From Streptomyces sp. WAC 04229 (lineage in GTDB: Bacteria > Actinomycetota > Actinomycetes > Streptomycetales > Streptomycetaceae): 64,000 bases of DNA. The stretch is from the NCBI RefSeq assembly GCF_003947455.1, contig NZ_QHJH01000026.1, forward strand, positions 1 to 64,000. Reading direction: 5' to 3'. Under the pieces are notes generated by a model, which had not been told where the DNA came from, made no database searches, and worked only from the letters and a program-made list of their open reading frames with translations. Position numbers and translations under genes: made by a program. The first letter of the stretch is position 1; every line of letters begins with the position of its first letter. Positions 29,221-37,921 of this stretch are shown here, in pieces.

Positions 29221-31689
29221 TCAGCGTCCCAGGCGTCCGCGCACCATGCCGACCAGAGAGTTGACCTCCTCGATGCGCATCCGGCGGGCGGCGACGAAGA
29301 AGACACCGAACAGCAGCAGCCCGCCGGCCAGCAGCGCGGCGAACGAACCCACGACACCCTGACCGAGCGACTTGGTGATGGCGTAGCAGGCCGCGCCACC
29401 GAGCAGGACGGCCGGGACGGAGGCGATGCACAGCCGGGCGTACGTCCGCAGCACCCGGGCGCCGTCGAGGTCGCCGCCGAGCCGCTTGCGCAGCCTGCGC
29501 CAGGCGATGCCCACGCCGATCACGTAGGCCAGGCCGTAGGAGGCGGCCATGCCGACCACGGCCCAGCGCGCCGGCAGCAGGAGGAAGCAGAGTCCCGAGG
29601 CGGCGGCGTTGACCGCGGCCACGATGACCGTGTTGTAGAAGGGCGTCCGGGTGTCCTCGTAGGCGTAGAAGGCGCGCAGGACGACGTACTGGACGGAGTA
29701 CGGGATGAGGCCGAGGCCGAAGGCCATCAGCATGTAGCCCATGTTGGTGGCCTCGCCGGTGCCCGAGGAACCGAACATGAGCGTGCACATCGGAATGCCG
29801 AGCGCGACGAATGCGAAGGAGACAGGGACGATGGCGACGGCCGTGGTGCGCAGACCCTGGGAGATGTCGTCCCGCACCGCTCCGCCGTCCTCCTCGGACG
29901 CCGAGCGGGAGATGCGGGGCAACAGGGCTGCCATCAGGGAGACGGTGATGATGGCCTGGGGCAGGCCCCAGATCAATTGCGCGTTCGCGTAGGCGGCGAA
30001 GCCGGTGCCGTCGACGGGCGAGGCCTTGCCGGCCGCGGTGGAGAGCTGAATGACGATCATGGCGCCGGCCTGGTTGGCGAGCACGAACAGGACCGTCCAC
30101 TTGGCGAGGGTGACGGCCTTGCCGAGTCCGTGGCCCTTCCAGTCGAAGCGCAGCCGGAGCCGGAAACCCGTCTCTCGCAGGTAGGGAATCATGGCCAGGG
30201 ACTGGACGATGAGGCCCAGCAACACCCCGATACCGAGCAGCTTCTCGCCCTCCGGCGGGATGCTGGTGACCTTCATCCCCGAGTTCTCCGCGGTGCCGTA
30301 GACCCAGATGAACATCCCCAGGGTCACGATGATGACGATGTTGTTGAGGACCGGCGTCCACATCATCGCGCCGAACCTGCCGCGGGCGTTGAGGATCTGC
30401 CCCATCACCACATGGAGGCCCATGAAGAAGATCGAGGGCAGGAAGTAGCGGACGAAGGTGATGCCGACCTCGTTCGCGGCCGGGTCACTGGCGACGGGGT
30501 TGGACAGCAGCCGGATCAGCAGGGGGGCGGCGAAGACCGTGATCACGGTCAGGGCGCCCAGCGCCACCATGACGAGGGTCAGCAGACGGTTGGCGAAGGC
30601 CTCGCCACCGTCCTCGTCGTCCTTCATCGCCCTGACGAGCTGCGGCACGAAGACAGAGTTGAGGCCGCCACCGACGGTGAGGATGTAGATCATCGTGGGC
30701 AGCTGGTAGGCGACCTGGAAGGTGTCTCCGAGCAGCCCGACGCCCAGAGCCGAGACGATCAGCGCCGACCGGATGAACCCCGTCAGCCGCGACACCATCG
30801 TGCCCGCGGCCATCACGGCGCTCGACTTCAGGAGGCCACCCGCGCGCCCGCCCTTCTTGGCCGTGCCGGCCGGAGCGGCCGCGGGAGCCGGCTCGGGCTC
30901 CACGAGGGGCGCCTCGGCCGCTTCCGGGGTCGGGGCGACAGCGTACTGGCCGGGAGCGGGTGGCGCGTGCTGCTCATGCCCCGGTGCCGGGCCGCCGTAC
31001 TGGCCGGGTGCCGGAGGGTTTCCGTAGGGGGCGGGCCCTTGCGGAGCGCCGTACTGAGCGGGTCCCTGCGGGCCGCCGTACTGAGCGGGTCCCTGCGGGC
31101 CGCCGTACTGGGCCGGTCCCTGCGGGCCGCCGTACTGGGCCGGTCCCTGGGGAGCGCCGTACGGCCCCGGTGCCTGGGCAGGCGCGGGTACGCCGGTGTG
31201 GTCGTCGTACGAGGGGTGGCCGCCGCCCTGCTGCTGGTCGCGGAAGAGGTGCGCGAAGGCGTCCGGCTCGTGGCGCTGGTCACCGGCCTGGGTGACCAGG
31301 TCGTCCACGCCGACGAACTGGGTCGTCCGCGGGTCGTCGCCGTACGGCAGGTACTGCGTCGGGCCCTCCGGTTCGGGGGCCGGGGTCTGCCCCCAGACGC
31401 GTGGGTCGGGGGCGTGCGGCGACTGGGCCGGCTGGGAGTACAGCGGCTGCTGCGGCGGGTACGCGCCCGGCGGCGGCGGGGGGTGCGCGGCGCGGTCGTA
31501 GAGCGCCTCGGAGACCGGGTCCTGGGCGGAGAGGTCCTGTGCCCGGTAGGGGTCCTGGTCGTAGGCGTCCTGGAGGTACATGTCCGCGGGCGGCTGCGGC
31601 GGCGTCTGACGGGGGTCCTGCGGCGGGTCCTCGGGGTGGCCCGAGCCGTCCGCGGACCGACCGCGGTCACCGTCGTACGGCGCGTTCAT
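29221..31689 (-). CDS. murJ: lipid II flippase MurJ (MviN) with long Pro/Gly/Gln-rich N-terminus
   Basis: 822 aa. Residues 1-280 are a cytoplasmic low-complexity tail with a run of four nonapeptide repeats (GPAQYGGPQ). The MOP-superfamily flippase follows with about 14 membrane helices, starting at KSSAVMAAGTMVSRLTGFIRSA. Family motifs include LPTMIYILTVGGGLNSVFVPQ and FGLGLIPYSVQYVVLRAFYAYEDTRTPF. It exports lipid II for peptidoglycan synthesis. ATG with GAGGTGGGG upstream. It is followed 139 bp later by the pseudokinase gene and preceded by the DUF6049 gene. Confidence 0.96.
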   Translation of the reverse strand: MNAPYDGDRGRSADGSGHPEDPPQDPRQTPPQPPADMYLQDAYDQDPYRAQDLSAQDPVSEALYDRAAHPPPPPGAYPPQQPLYSQPAQSPHAPDPRVWGQTPAPEPEGPTQYLPYGDDPRTTQFVGVDDLVTQAGDQRHEPDAFAHLFRDQQQGGGHPSYDDHTGVPAPAQAPGPYGAPQGPAQYGGPQGPAQYGGPQGPAQYGGPQGPAQYGAPQGPAPYGNPPAPGQYGGPAPGHEQHAPPAPGQYAVAPTPEAAEAPLVEPEPAPAAAPAGTAKKGGRAGGLLKSSAVMAAGTMVSRLTGFIRSALIVSALGVGLLGDTFQVAYQLPTMIYILTVGGGLNSVFVPQLVRAMKDDEDGGEAFANRLLTLVMVALGALTVITVFAAPLLIRLLSNPVASDPAANEVGITFVRYFLPSIFFMGLHVVMGQILNARGRFGAMMWTPVLNNIVIIVTLGMFIWVYGTAENSGMKVTSIPPEGEKLLGIGVLLGLIVQSLAMIPYLRETGFRLRLRFDWKGHGLGKAVTLAKWTVLFVLANQAGAMIVIQLSTAAGKASPVDGTGFAAYANAQLIWGLPQAIITVSLMAALLPRISRSASEEDGGAVRDDISQGLRTTAVAIVPVSFAFVALGIPMCTLMFGSSGTGEATNMGYMLMAFGLGLIPYSVQYVVLRAFYAYEDTRTPFYNTVIVAAVNAAASGLCFLLLPARWAVVGMAASYGLAYVIGVGIAWRRLRKRLGGDLDGARVLRTYARLCIASVPAVLLGGAACYAITKSLGQGVVGSFAALLAGGLLLFGVFFVAARRMRIEEVNSLVGMVRGRLGR
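31051..31158 (-). repeat. 27-bp tandem repeats in murJ
   Basis: Four nearly identical 27-bp units in frame, encoding GPAQYGGPQ, with degenerate copies on both sides. Confidence 0.9.
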
Positions 31690-31733
31690 CGCTACCCCAC
31701 CTCATCGTCCCGGGCCGACCGGCCACGACATCC

Positions 31734-34130
31734 TCAACGGTCCACTCTCTCACCCGTGCCGGACGGGTCAGTGCTTCCCGTTGCGGTGTTTGGTGTCGGG
31801 TCACCCGGCTGCTCGGGGTCGCCTGCCCGGGCCGATGCCTCGGACTCCTTCTTGAGACGCTCCTCGGTGCCGTCCGGGTTCTCCGGCCCGTCTTCGGGGT
31901 CCTGGGACGCCTCCGACCCGTCGGACCCGTCCTTCCCGGCGTCCCGGGCCGCGGCACGCTTGCGCTGCGTGTACATCCGGAAGCCGGCGAGGACGAGCAG
32001 CAGGACACCGCCGCCGATGACGAGCATCACGGTGGCCGTGATCTCGGTGACCTTCACGTCGAAGGTGACGGGCTCGCCGTACTTGCGTCCGTCCATCGTG
32101 TACAGCTGGGCGATCACCGTCGCCCGGCCGTTGGCATTGGCGGACGTGGTGAACTTCACCGACTGGCTGTGGCCGCCGGAGACCGAGATCGGCTGCTCCT
32201 CGTATCGGTCGCCGTCGATCTCCAGGCGGGTCGGGTTGGTCGAGGTGAGCCGCAGTACCAGGGGCCCGACGTCCTGCACCAGGTTGTTCTGCACCGTTAC
32301 CGGGATGGTGGCGCTGCGGCCGGAGAGCTTGGTCTCGGACTTGTCGATCAGTTTGACCTGGCCGGTGAGCCCGTCGAGGTAGCGCTTCACGCCGTCGCGG
32401 AACGACTCCGCCTCGGTGGCCCGGCCCCGCCAGGACACGGACATCTCCCGGTTGAGCGCACGTCCGATGGGGGTCACCACGCGGGACGGGTTCGACAGGA
32501 CGACTTGGAAATTGTCGAGCGTGCCCTGGGTCCGGGCGATCTCCTCGAACGCCGATCGCGGCAGCTCGTTCTTGCGCAGTTCCGAGGGGTACGACGAGGT
32601 CCCCGGGACCTTCGTGGTCGCGTCCGGGTCCGGCTTGGCCGCCGCGGCGGCCTCCAGTTTCTGGGACTCGGACCAGTTGCTCCCCTGCAGGGCGCGCAGC
32701 GCCTCGGCCATGGCGCGTGCCTGGCTCCCGGACGGCATGCGCTGCGGTGCGATGACCACGCTGCGCTGCTTTCCGGTCTGGAGGCCCAGGCCCAGGCTCT
32801 GGGCGAGGAACCGCTGCACCGCCAGTGTGGACGAGGACGCCTTCGTCAGGTCGCCCTCGAACGCCGTGGACAGCCGTGCGTCCGCGACGACGGCCGTGGT
32901 GCCGCCGCCGACGGGCCGGGCGGCGGAAGGCGTGTACGACAGACCGTTGCTCTCCTGGAGGCTGTCGCTGCGGGCGATCACCTTGTCGGCGCCGGCGGAG
33001 GTCGCGACCTTGACGATCGACCGGTCGACGGCGCCGTCCACGGGCCAGGCGAACTCGGTGCTCGGCTTCACGTGGAGGATTGTCCCGACCGTGTCTTCGA
33101 TGACGTCCGTGGCGCTCTTCAGCTGGCTCAGCGAGCCGGTGACGGCCGTGCCGTTGTGAGCCAGGGACGCCAGGTCGGGGTCGGCGAAGGGGAGGGCGAC
33201 GACCTCCTTGTCGGCCACCGCGTCCTGCAAGTCGGCGAGCCACTGCTTGGCGACGTCCTGATGGGTTCCGGCGACGGTTTTGTCGCCGTCCCGGACGCGG
33301 TAGCTGCCGGTCATCGCGTCGACGGAGGCCAGCAGGTCCGGGTCGACCACCCAGGTGACGTCGAGATCCTTGCCCAGCGTCAGCATCTGGTTCAGCCGGC
33401 CGCCGGGGGAGATCTCCTTGGCCAGGTCGTCGTTGAGGAGGACCGGGGTCTGCTCCTCGTTCGGCCCCGTCTCGGCGGCCATGTGCGTGGTGGAGATCAG
33501 CGGCCACAGGGCCGTCGTCCGGGTCTTGGTGTCGGCCCCGCCGGGCTGCCACGGCAGGAAGGTCCGCTGGATGCCGAGGATCTGCTCCCATGGCTGCGCG
33601 GAGGTCTGCCCGGAGAGCGAGACGGCGAATTCGTAGACGCCGTCCTCGCCGAGGTTCAGGTCGTCGGCGGGCACGGAGATGTTGAAGTGCTCGGCCACGC
33701 CCGGGACCAGCTTGGAGAACTTCTCGGTGTACTTGTTCTCGATCTCCGGGGCGATGGATCCCTGGAGGTCGTCGCTCTCCTTGGCGATCGAGTCGACGGA
33801 CGAGCGGGTCTCCACCTCGGGGCCCACGCGCAGGCCCACGTGGGCGTCGGTGACGGCCTGCTTGCCGTTGTTGGTGACGGTGCCGGACACGGTCACCGTG
33901 TCCCCGTCCGTGGGCGCCGAGGGGGTGAGCGAGTCGACGGCGACGGACACCGGGCCCGAATCGGCGTCGGCCCGGGCGGGCGGCTTGCCGTCGGCGTGTG
34001 CCGCTCCGGCGGCGGGCAGCTGGACCAGGCCGGCCAGCAGCGGCGCCCCGGCGAGCAGTGCCGTGGTGCGCCGGCGCCACCGGCGGGCAGGAGAGGGACT
34101 GGTCCCCTGGAAGTCTGCCGCCTCGGCCAC
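31734..34130 (-). CDS. DUF6049 family membrane-anchored extracytoplasmic protein
   Basis: 798 aa. A signal peptide (RRWRRRTTALLAGAPLLAGLVQLPA...AHA, about 17-47) is followed by a large exported region with Ig-like segments (VSVAVDSLTP...VTVSGTVTNNGKQAVTDA and a second near 580-690). One C-terminal membrane helix (about 695-718) and an acidic, Glu/Asp/Pro-rich cytoplasmic tail follow. The corresponding mycobacterial gene also sits directly before murJ, suggesting a cell-envelope role, but no reaction is known. GTG at 34130. Confidence 0.85.
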   Translation of the reverse strand: MAEAADFQGTSPSPARRWRRRTTALLAGAPLLAGLVQLPAAGAAHADGKPPARADADSGPVSVAVDSLTPSAPTDGDTVTVSGTVTNNGKQAVTDAHVGLRVGPEVETRSSVDSIAKESDDLQGSIAPEIENKYTEKFSKLVPGVAEHFNISVPADDLNLGEDGVYEFAVSLSGQTSAQPWEQILGIQRTFLPWQPGGADTKTRTTALWPLISTTHMAAETGPNEEQTPVLLNDDLAKEISPGGRLNQMLTLGKDLDVTWVVDPDLLASVDAMTGSYRVRDGDKTVAGTHQDVAKQWLADLQDAVADKEVVALPFADPDLASLAHNGTAVTGSLSQLKSATDVIEDTVGTILHVKPSTEFAWPVDGAVDRSIVKVATSAGADKVIARSDSLQESNGLSYTPSAARPVGGGTTAVVADARLSTAFEGDLTKASSSTLAVQRFLAQSLGLGLQTGKQRSVVIAPQRMPSGSQARAMAEALRALQGSNWSESQKLEAAAAAKPDPDATTKVPGTSSYPSELRKNELPRSAFEEIARTQGTLDNFQVVLSNPSRVVTPIGRALNREMSVSWRGRATEAESFRDGVKRYLDGLTGQVKLIDKSETKLSGRSATIPVTVQNNLVQDVGPLVLRLTSTNPTRLEIDGDRYEEQPISVSGGHSQSVKFTTSANANGRATVIAQLYTMDGRKYGEPVTFDVKVTEITATVMLVIGGGVLLLVLAGFRMYTQRKRAAARDAGKDGSDGSEASQDPEDGPENPDGTEERLKKESEASARAGDPEQPGDPTPNTATGSTDPSGTGERVDR

Positions 34131-34356
34131 GCGCTCGCCCGTCCCTCGTCGTGATCAGTGGTCGTCGGAATGTGCGTCCACGCATGGTAACGATGTGCGC
34201 CGAGAGGAAGTGCCGCGGCGTACGCCACAAGATCGCCTGCGAGGGCGGGCCGCCCTTTATCTGCGCCTATAAAGGGAGCAGGGCCGCACTGGGGGATTTC
34301 GGGCCGCGATCAATGGGGGCGCCTGGCTCCGCCCGGGCCACGTACCCTGTTCTTTT
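34131..34356. promoter_or_regulatory. divergent promoter region between the DUF6049 gene and the CCA enzyme gene
   Basis: 226 bp without a gene. It contains the inverted repeat CCCTTTAT-N8-ATAAAGGG (34253-34276), unusually AT-rich for its surroundings, and a TACCCT hexamer (34343-34348) just 8 nt before the GTG of the CCA gene. Confidence 0.5.
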
Positions 34357-35808
34357 GTGCCGAACGTCAACGAAGCCAGCCCCAGCGCCCCGAGCCCGGA
34401 GCCGTCCCCCGCGATGCGCGAACCGCTGCGGGTCGCCCCCGTCGCCGACGATCTTGCCCGCCGTTTCCAGGAGGCCGGGTTCTCTCTCGCCCTGGTCGGC
34501 GGCTCGGTCCGGGACGCGTTGCTCGGACGGCTCGGCAACGATCTGGACTTCACGACCGACGCCCGACCGCAGGACGTACTCAAGATCGTGCGCCCGTGGG
34601 CGGACGCCGTCTGGGAGGTCGGGATCGCCTTCGGCACGGTCGGGGCGCAGAAGGACGGCTACCAGATCGAGGTGACCACCTACCGCTCCGAGGCGTACGA
34701 CCGCACCTCGCGCAAGCCGGAGGTGTCCTATGGCGACTCCATCGAGGACGACCTCGTCCGACGCGACTTCACGGTGAACGCGATGGCGGTCGCGCTTCCG
34801 GAGAAGGAGTTCATCGATCCGCACGGCGGGCTCGACGACCTCGCGGCGCGTGTGCTGCGCACGCCGGGTACTCCGGAGGACTCCTTCTCGGACGACCCGC
34901 TGCGGATGATGCGTGCCGCGCGCTTCGCGGCGCAGCTCGACTTCGAGGTCGCGCCCGAGGTGGTGGCCGCCATGAAGGACATGGCCGGCCGTATCGACAT
35001 CGTCTCGGCCGAGCGGGTCCGGGAGGAGCTGAACAAGCTCGTCGTCTCCTCGCACCCCCGCAAGGGACTGACCCTGCTGGTGGAGAGCGGCCTCGCCGAC
35101 CGAGTCCTGCCCGAGCTGCCGACGCTGCGCCTGGAGCGTGACGAGCACCACCGGCACAAGGACGTCTACGACCACACGCTCATCGTCCTGGAGCAGGCGA
35201 TGGCCCTGGAGAGCGAGGGTCCCGATCTGACGCTCCGCCTGGCCGCCCTGCTGCACGACATCGGCAAGCCCCGCACGCGCCGCTTCGAGAGCGACGGCCG
35301 GGTCTCCTTCCACCACCACGAGGTGGTCGGGGCCAAAATGACCAAGAAGCGCATGACCGCGCTCAAGTACTCAAACGACCTGGTGAAGGACGTCTCCCGC
35401 TTGGTCGAGCTGCACTTGCGCTTCCACGGCTACGGCACGGGCGAGTGGACGGACTCCGCGGTCCGCCGGTACGTCCGTGACGCCGGCCCGCTGCTCGACC
35501 GGCTCCACAAGCTGACCCGGTCGGACTGCACGACCCGTAACAAGCGCAAGGCATCGGCTCTCGCACGCGCGTATGACGGGCTGGAGGAACGGATCGCCCA
35601 GCTCCAGCAGCAGGAGGAACTGGACGCGATCCGCCCCGACCTGGACGGCAACCAGATCATGGAGATCCTCGGAGTCCCCCCCGGCCCGGCCGTCGGCCAG
35701 GCCTACAAGCACCTGCTGGAGCTCCGCCTGGAGAACGGCCCGATGGAACACGACGTGGCGGTGGCTGCGCTCAAGGAATGGTGGGCGCAGCGCGCGGAAT
35801 CTGCATGA
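34357..35808 (+). CDS. CCA tRNA nucleotidyltransferase
   Basis: 483 aa, often labelled PcnA/Cca. The polymerase-beta-type nucleotidyltransferase motif is LVGGSVRDALLGR...NDLDFTTDA (about 47-70), with RRDFTVNAMA and the ERVREEL nucleotide-recognition region. The C-terminal HD domain has DHTLIVLEQ and LLHDIGKP. It adds or repairs the 3' CCA of tRNAs, needed here because the tRNA-Ile gene lacks CCA. The GTG at 34357 has no Shine-Dalgarno (TTCTTTT precedes it), suggesting a leaderless mRNA. It ends beside two parS-centred palindromes. Confidence 0.95.
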   Translation: MPNVNEASPSAPSPEPSPAMREPLRVAPVADDLARRFQEAGFSLALVGGSVRDALLGRLGNDLDFTTDARPQDVLKIVRPWADAVWEVGIAFGTVGAQKDGYQIEVTTYRSEAYDRTSRKPEVSYGDSIEDDLVRRDFTVNAMAVALPEKEFIDPHGGLDDLAARVLRTPGTPEDSFSDDPLRMMRAARFAAQLDFEVAPEVVAAMKDMAGRIDIVSAERVREELNKLVVSSHPRKGLTLLVESGLADRVLPELPTLRLERDEHHRHKDVYDHTLIVLEQAMALESEGPDLTLRLAALLHDIGKPRTRRFESDGRVSFHHHEVVGAKMTKKRMTALKYSNDLVKDVSRLVELHLRFHGYGTGEWTDSAVRRYVRDAGPLLDRLHKLTRSDCTTRNKRKASALARAYDGLEERIAQLQQQEELDAIRPDLDGNQIMEILGVPPGPAVGQAYKHLLELRLENGPMEHDVAVAALKEWWAQRAESA

Positions 35809-35809
35809 G

Positions 35810-35849
35810 GAGAGGGCGCTACGTTTCACGTGAAACGTAGCGCCCTCTC
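35810..35849. terminator. 40-bp perfect palindrome with a central parS (terminator and parS)
   Basis: Arms GAGAGGGCGCTAC...GTAGCGCCCTCTC flank the parS 14-mer exactly at the centre (35829/35830), with no unpaired base. It starts 1 bp after the CCA gene stop. As RNA it would form a long stem in which parS is the inner part. Confidence 0.8.
35823..35836. other. parS: parS site
   Basis: Exact GTTTCACGTGAAAC at the centre of the palindrome 35810-35849. Confidence 0.95.
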
Positions 35850-35881
35850 TGACGCGCTGCCGCTGGGGCGCCGTCCCCATG

Positions 35882-35923
35882 TGCTTCGGGGTCATGTTTC
35901 ACGTGAAACATGACCCCGAAGCA
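35882..35923. terminator. 42-bp perfect palindrome with a central parS
   Basis: Arms TGCTTCGGGGTCAT...ATGACCCCGAAGCA flank parS, with perfect dyad symmetry about 35902/35903. It lies between the converging CCA and LppU-like genes, 25 bp before the latter's stop. Confidence 0.8.
35896..35909. other. parS: parS site
   Basis: Exact GTTTCACGTGAAAC, 73 bp from the preceding parS. Confidence 0.95.
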
Positions 35924-35948
35924 TTGGTCGGGCTGAGCCCTGGATTTC

Positions 35949-36458
35949 TCAGGCCTCGCCGAGGCAGAGCAGGAACTCTTCACCGTCGCCCGTTTCGGCG
36001 TAGAAGCCAGTGGCTCCTTCGACCTTCCGGCATTCGGTCTCGGCGCTGGTCGAGGTGAAGTGCCCCTTGACCTTCTTGAGGACCTTGCCCTCGGACTCCG
36101 AGGAGGAGCAGTCCACGACCTCCATGCGGTCCGAGGACGACGAGGCGGACTTCAGGCAGTCGCCCACGGCTGCCTGCTCGGCGTCGTCCCGGCTGGCGAT
36201 GTACCCGCCCACCGCGACACCCACGACGATCACGGCGATGACGATGTTCTTGATCATCTTGAAGCTCGGCTTGCGGCGGGCCGGCTCCGGCGGGACCGGC
36301 GCGTACGGCGCACCCTGCGGGGGGACGCCGGGCTGACCGGGCTGCTGCGGGAAGCCCTGCTGCCCCTGCGCGTAGGGGTTCTGTCCCTGGGGCTGCTGCG
36401 GAGCCTGCGGCTGGCCCTGGGCGAACGGGTTGCCCTGCGGCGGCGGCTGAGTGGTCAC
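35949..36458 (-). CDS. LppU/SCO3897-family membrane protein
   Basis: 169 aa from the GTG at 36458, with a GGGGGA purine run upstream. The N-terminal 60 residues are a Pro/Gln/Gly-rich cytoplasmic tail (NPFAQGQ, NPYAQGQ). One membrane helix follows (MIKNIVIAVIVVGVAVGGYIA, about 68-88), then an extracytoplasmic domain with four cysteines (GDCLKS, VVDCSS, ETECRK, LLCLG), probably two disulfides. The family is common in actinomycetes; no function is known. A longer frame to 36569 has no ribosome site. Confidence 0.82.
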   Translation of the reverse strand: MTTQPPPQGNPFAQGQPQAPQQPQGQNPYAQGQQGFPQQPGQPGVPPQGAPYAPVPPEPARRKPSFKMIKNIVIAVIVVGVAVGGYIASRDDAEQAAVGDCLKSASSSSDRMEVVDCSSSESEGKVLKKVKGHFTSTSAETECRKVEGATGFYAETGDGEEFLLCLGEA

Positions 36459-36565
36459 TGGGGGTCCCCCTGGAAATAGGCACGTGTCGCGGACATGCCG
36501 CGAGATAAGACGCACGTAAGTTATCGGGTCCCGCTGACAACTCCGTACTCCGGTGGGGCTCTGTG

Positions 36566-37843
36566 TCACTGATGTGACACATACCGGCTCTCAAACCGGG
36601 CCATAGCCGCAGCAACTGCTCCGTACATCACGGCGACCGTCAAGACCAGCGGTACCGAACGGCCGTCCGGTGGCAGCATCAGGGCGGCCACACCGGCGGC
36701 GCCGACGAAGGCGACGTTGAACAGCACGTCGTAGACGGAGAAGATCCGCCCGCGGAAGGAGTCGTCGACCGAGAACTGCACGACGGTGTCGGTCGCGATC
36801 TTCGCCCCCTGCGTGGTCAGGCCCAGCACGAACGCCGCCGCGAGCAGCGGCACCGTGGCGAACGGCAGGCCGAGGACCGGGACCAGCACCGTGGCCGCGG
36901 CCGCGCACACGGCCATCCAGCGGCCCGGCCCCAGCCGCCCCGCCGCCCAGGGAGTGACGACAGCGGCCGCGAAGAAGCCTGCCCCGGAGACACCGAGAGC
37001 CAGCCCCAGCAGGGCGAGCCCCTCCTCCGTGTCCGAGGTCAGGGCGTACCGGCACAGCATCAGCACCATGACCAGCAGGGCGCCGTAGCAGAACCGCATC
37101 AGTGTCATGCCCGCGAGCGCCCAGGCCGCCTCCCGCCGAGCGGGTGCGGCGAGGTGGCGCACCCCTGCCACCAGGTCGCGGGCGGTGCCGGCGAGCGCGG
37201 TGGCGACCCGCGGCGGGATGCGCCCGGGGTCGGGGCCCAGCAGCTCGACGGCGATGCGCAGCGAGGCGAGCGCCCCGCACAGGTACAGAGCCGCGCCGAG
37301 CAGCACCACGGCCGCGTCGGAGTCCGCGATCACCAGGCGTACGACGAAGGCCAGGCCGCCGCCCGCCGTCGCGGCCAGCGTGCCGGCCGTCGGGGAGAGT
37401 GAGTTGGCGATCACCAGGCGCTCGGCGTCGACCACCCGGGGCAGCGAGGCGGACAGCCCCGCGAGAACGAAGCGGTTGACGGCGGTGACGCAGAGCGCGG
37501 AGATGTAGAAGAGCCAGTCCGGGACGGAGGCGATCATCAGCAGCGCCGTCACCGAGGCCAGGACGGCGCGCAGCAGGTTGCCGTACAGGAAGACCTGGCG
37601 GCGGCGCCAGCGGTCCAGCAGGGCGCCGGCGAAGGGGCCCACCAGGGAGTAGGGGAGCAGCAGGACCGCCATCGCGGAGGCGACCGCGGCGGGCGAGGTC
37701 TGCTTCTCGGGCGAGAAGACGACGTAGGTGGCGAGCGCGACCTGGTAGACGCCGTCGGCGCCCTGGGAGAGCAGACGCACGGCGAGCAGGCGCCGAAAGC
37801 CCTTCAGGCGCAGCAGGACGCGCAGGTCACGGACGACGGCCAT
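36566..37843 (-). CDS. MFS transporter
   Basis: 425 aa from the ATG at 37843 (MAVVRDLRVLLRLKGFRRLL), with GAGG upstream. About 12 hydrophobic segments are seen. The loop 2-3 motif GALLDRWRRRQVFLYGNLLRA and the segment QFSVDDSFRGRIFSVYDVLFN are typical of the MFS_3-like group that also contains enterobactin exporters. The substrate is unknown. It is separated from the LppU-like gene by 108 bp and from ino1 by a terminator. Confidence 0.85.
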   Translation of the reverse strand: MAVVRDLRVLLRLKGFRRLLAVRLLSQGADGVYQVALATYVVFSPEKQTSPAAVASAMAVLLLPYSLVGPFAGALLDRWRRRQVFLYGNLLRAVLASVTALLMIASVPDWLFYISALCVTAVNRFVLAGLSASLPRVVDAERLVIANSLSPTAGTLAATAGGGLAFVVRLVIADSDAAVVLLGAALYLCGALASLRIAVELLGPDPGRIPPRVATALAGTARDLVAGVRHLAAPARREAAWALAGMTLMRFCYGALLVMVLMLCRYALTSDTEEGLALLGLALGVSGAGFFAAAVVTPWAAGRLGPGRWMAVCAAAATVLVPVLGLPFATVPLLAAAFVLGLTTQGAKIATDTVVQFSVDDSFRGRIFSVYDVLFNVAFVGAAGVAALMLPPDGRSVPLVLTVAVMYGAVAAAMARFESRYVSHQ

Positions 37844-37866
37844 GAGGCACAGCCTCACATACGGGA

Positions 37867-37898
37867 AAGGTCCCCGGGTCACGCGACCCGGGGACCTT
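37867..37898 (-). terminator. terminator of ino1
   Basis: Perfect 14-bp stem AAGGTCCCCGGGTC / GACCCGGGGACCTT with loop ACGC, followed by TTCC on the minus strand, 24 bp after the ino1 stop. Confidence 0.8.
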
Positions 37899-37921
37899 CT
37901 GCGGAGCTGAGTCCTCGCGCC

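Noticed and set aside
31051..31158. CRISPR-like array
   Set aside because: The repeats are contiguous 27-bp in-frame units in murJ without spacers, and no cas genes occur.
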